From an uncultured Cryomorphaceae bacterium (GTDB taxonomy: Bacteria; Bacteroidota; Bacteroidia; Flavobacteriales; Schleiferiaceae), in contig CALCFH010000196.1 in NCBI GenBank assembly GCA_937900215.1, positions 1-13,737 of the forward strand: DNA of 13,737 bases, read 5' to 3'. Shown piece after piece: positions 13,536-13,737 of this stretch. Below the pieces are notes generated by a model that was not told where the DNA came from, did no database searches, and saw only the letters and a list, made by a program, of their open reading frames with translations. Each line of letters begins with the position of its first letter. Within the stretch, counting starts at the first letter, position 1. The position numbers and the translations under genes are program-made.

Positions 13536-13737
13536 ATGAGTAAACCCGGTTTTCTAGATTTATCTCTCTATGGCCTGCCTCAGGAAGAAGTTCTTGAAGT
13601 AAAAAGGCACAAAAGAAGCTTGGACATTGGCGTTCCTAAGGAAACCTGCCTACAAGAAAAAAGAGTGGCTCTTAGCCCGCAATCCGTTCAATTATTAGTT
13701 GATAATGGACATATTATTCGCGTTGAAACAGGAGCGG
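13536..13737 (+). CDS. Alanine dehydrogenase / NAD(P) transhydrogenase-type protein, N-terminal fragment
   Basis: Only the first 67 codons are inside the window; the gene runs off the right edge. After about 33 leading residues, DIGVPKETCLQEKRVALSP (residues 34-52) is the characteristic N-terminal stretch of alanine dehydrogenase and of the related alpha subunit of NAD(P) transhydrogenase, including the Arg-Val-Ala-Leu segment that holds the pyruvate-binding Arg in alanine dehydrogenase. VDNGHIIRVETGA then matches the next strand of the family. Alanine dehydrogenase interconverts L-alanine and pyruvate with ammonia and NADH. The N-terminal extension of roughly 33 residues before the usual start (MxIGVPKE) is longer than in the Bacillus-type enzyme. 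The start at 13536 is 5 bases after the tsaE stop. Transhydrogenase alpha cannot be excluded without the rest, but alanine dehydrogenase is more likely. Confidence 0.85.
   Translation, partial: MSKPGFLDLSLYGLPQEEVLEVKRHKRSLDIGVPKETCLQEKRVALSPQSVQLLVDNGHIIRVETGA

Noticed and set aside
1..13737. A hidden defence, mobile or biosynthetic system spanning the window
   Set aside because: Genes are recognisable housekeeping, transport or surface proteins; no integrase, transposase, repeat array, attachment site or unusual cluster of unknown genes is visible.

Overview
The window looks like ordinary chromosomal DNA of a free-living member of the Bacteroidota, most likely a flavobacterium-like lineage. 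Four things point there. Two secreted proteins end in the gliding-motility-associated C-terminal (CHU_C) domain, the type B sorting signal of the type IX secretion system (T9SS). A DUF4290 gene lies directly upstream of murA. Start codons lack clear Shine-Dalgarno sequences. Several gene starts are preceded by boxes matching TAnnTTTG, the -7 element used by the Bacteroidota primary sigma factor.

Layout. 1-4306 (minus strand): a tight run uvrD/pcrA helicase -> DUF4290 protein -> murA, the last cut by the left edge. 4307-4426: divergent promoter region. 4427-10936 (plus strand): a T9SS cargo protein, then class II-type HMG-CoA reductase and an overlapping GHMP kinase (mevalonate pathway), a 306-base gap with two hairpins, and a second, larger T9SS cargo protein with PKD-like repeats. 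10976-11449 (plus): a small single-HKD phospholipase D-like protein. 11460-13064 (minus): a MATE transporter and, just upstream of it, a small very acidic protein. 13117-13737 (plus): tsaE and the start of an alanine dehydrogenase, transcribed divergently from the acidic-protein gene.

Functionally the window mixes housekeeping (DNA repair helicase, first committed step of peptidoglycan synthesis, isoprenoid precursor synthesis, tRNA t6A modification, alanine catabolism) with surface or secreted proteins and a multidrug-type exporter. I found no phage, insertion sequence, CRISPR array, tRNA, rRNA, toxin-antitoxin pair or defence cluster, and no clear candidate for a new multi-gene system. The points most worth following are: MurA carries Asp in place of the fosfomycin-reactive Cys; a compact face-to-face pair of -7 boxes implies almost leaderless transcripts for the acidic protein and TsaE; a bulged hairpin sits just before the larger T9SS cargo gene; and three proteins (DUF4290, the acidic protein, the GYDVA-type kinase) have functions I cannot assign firmly.
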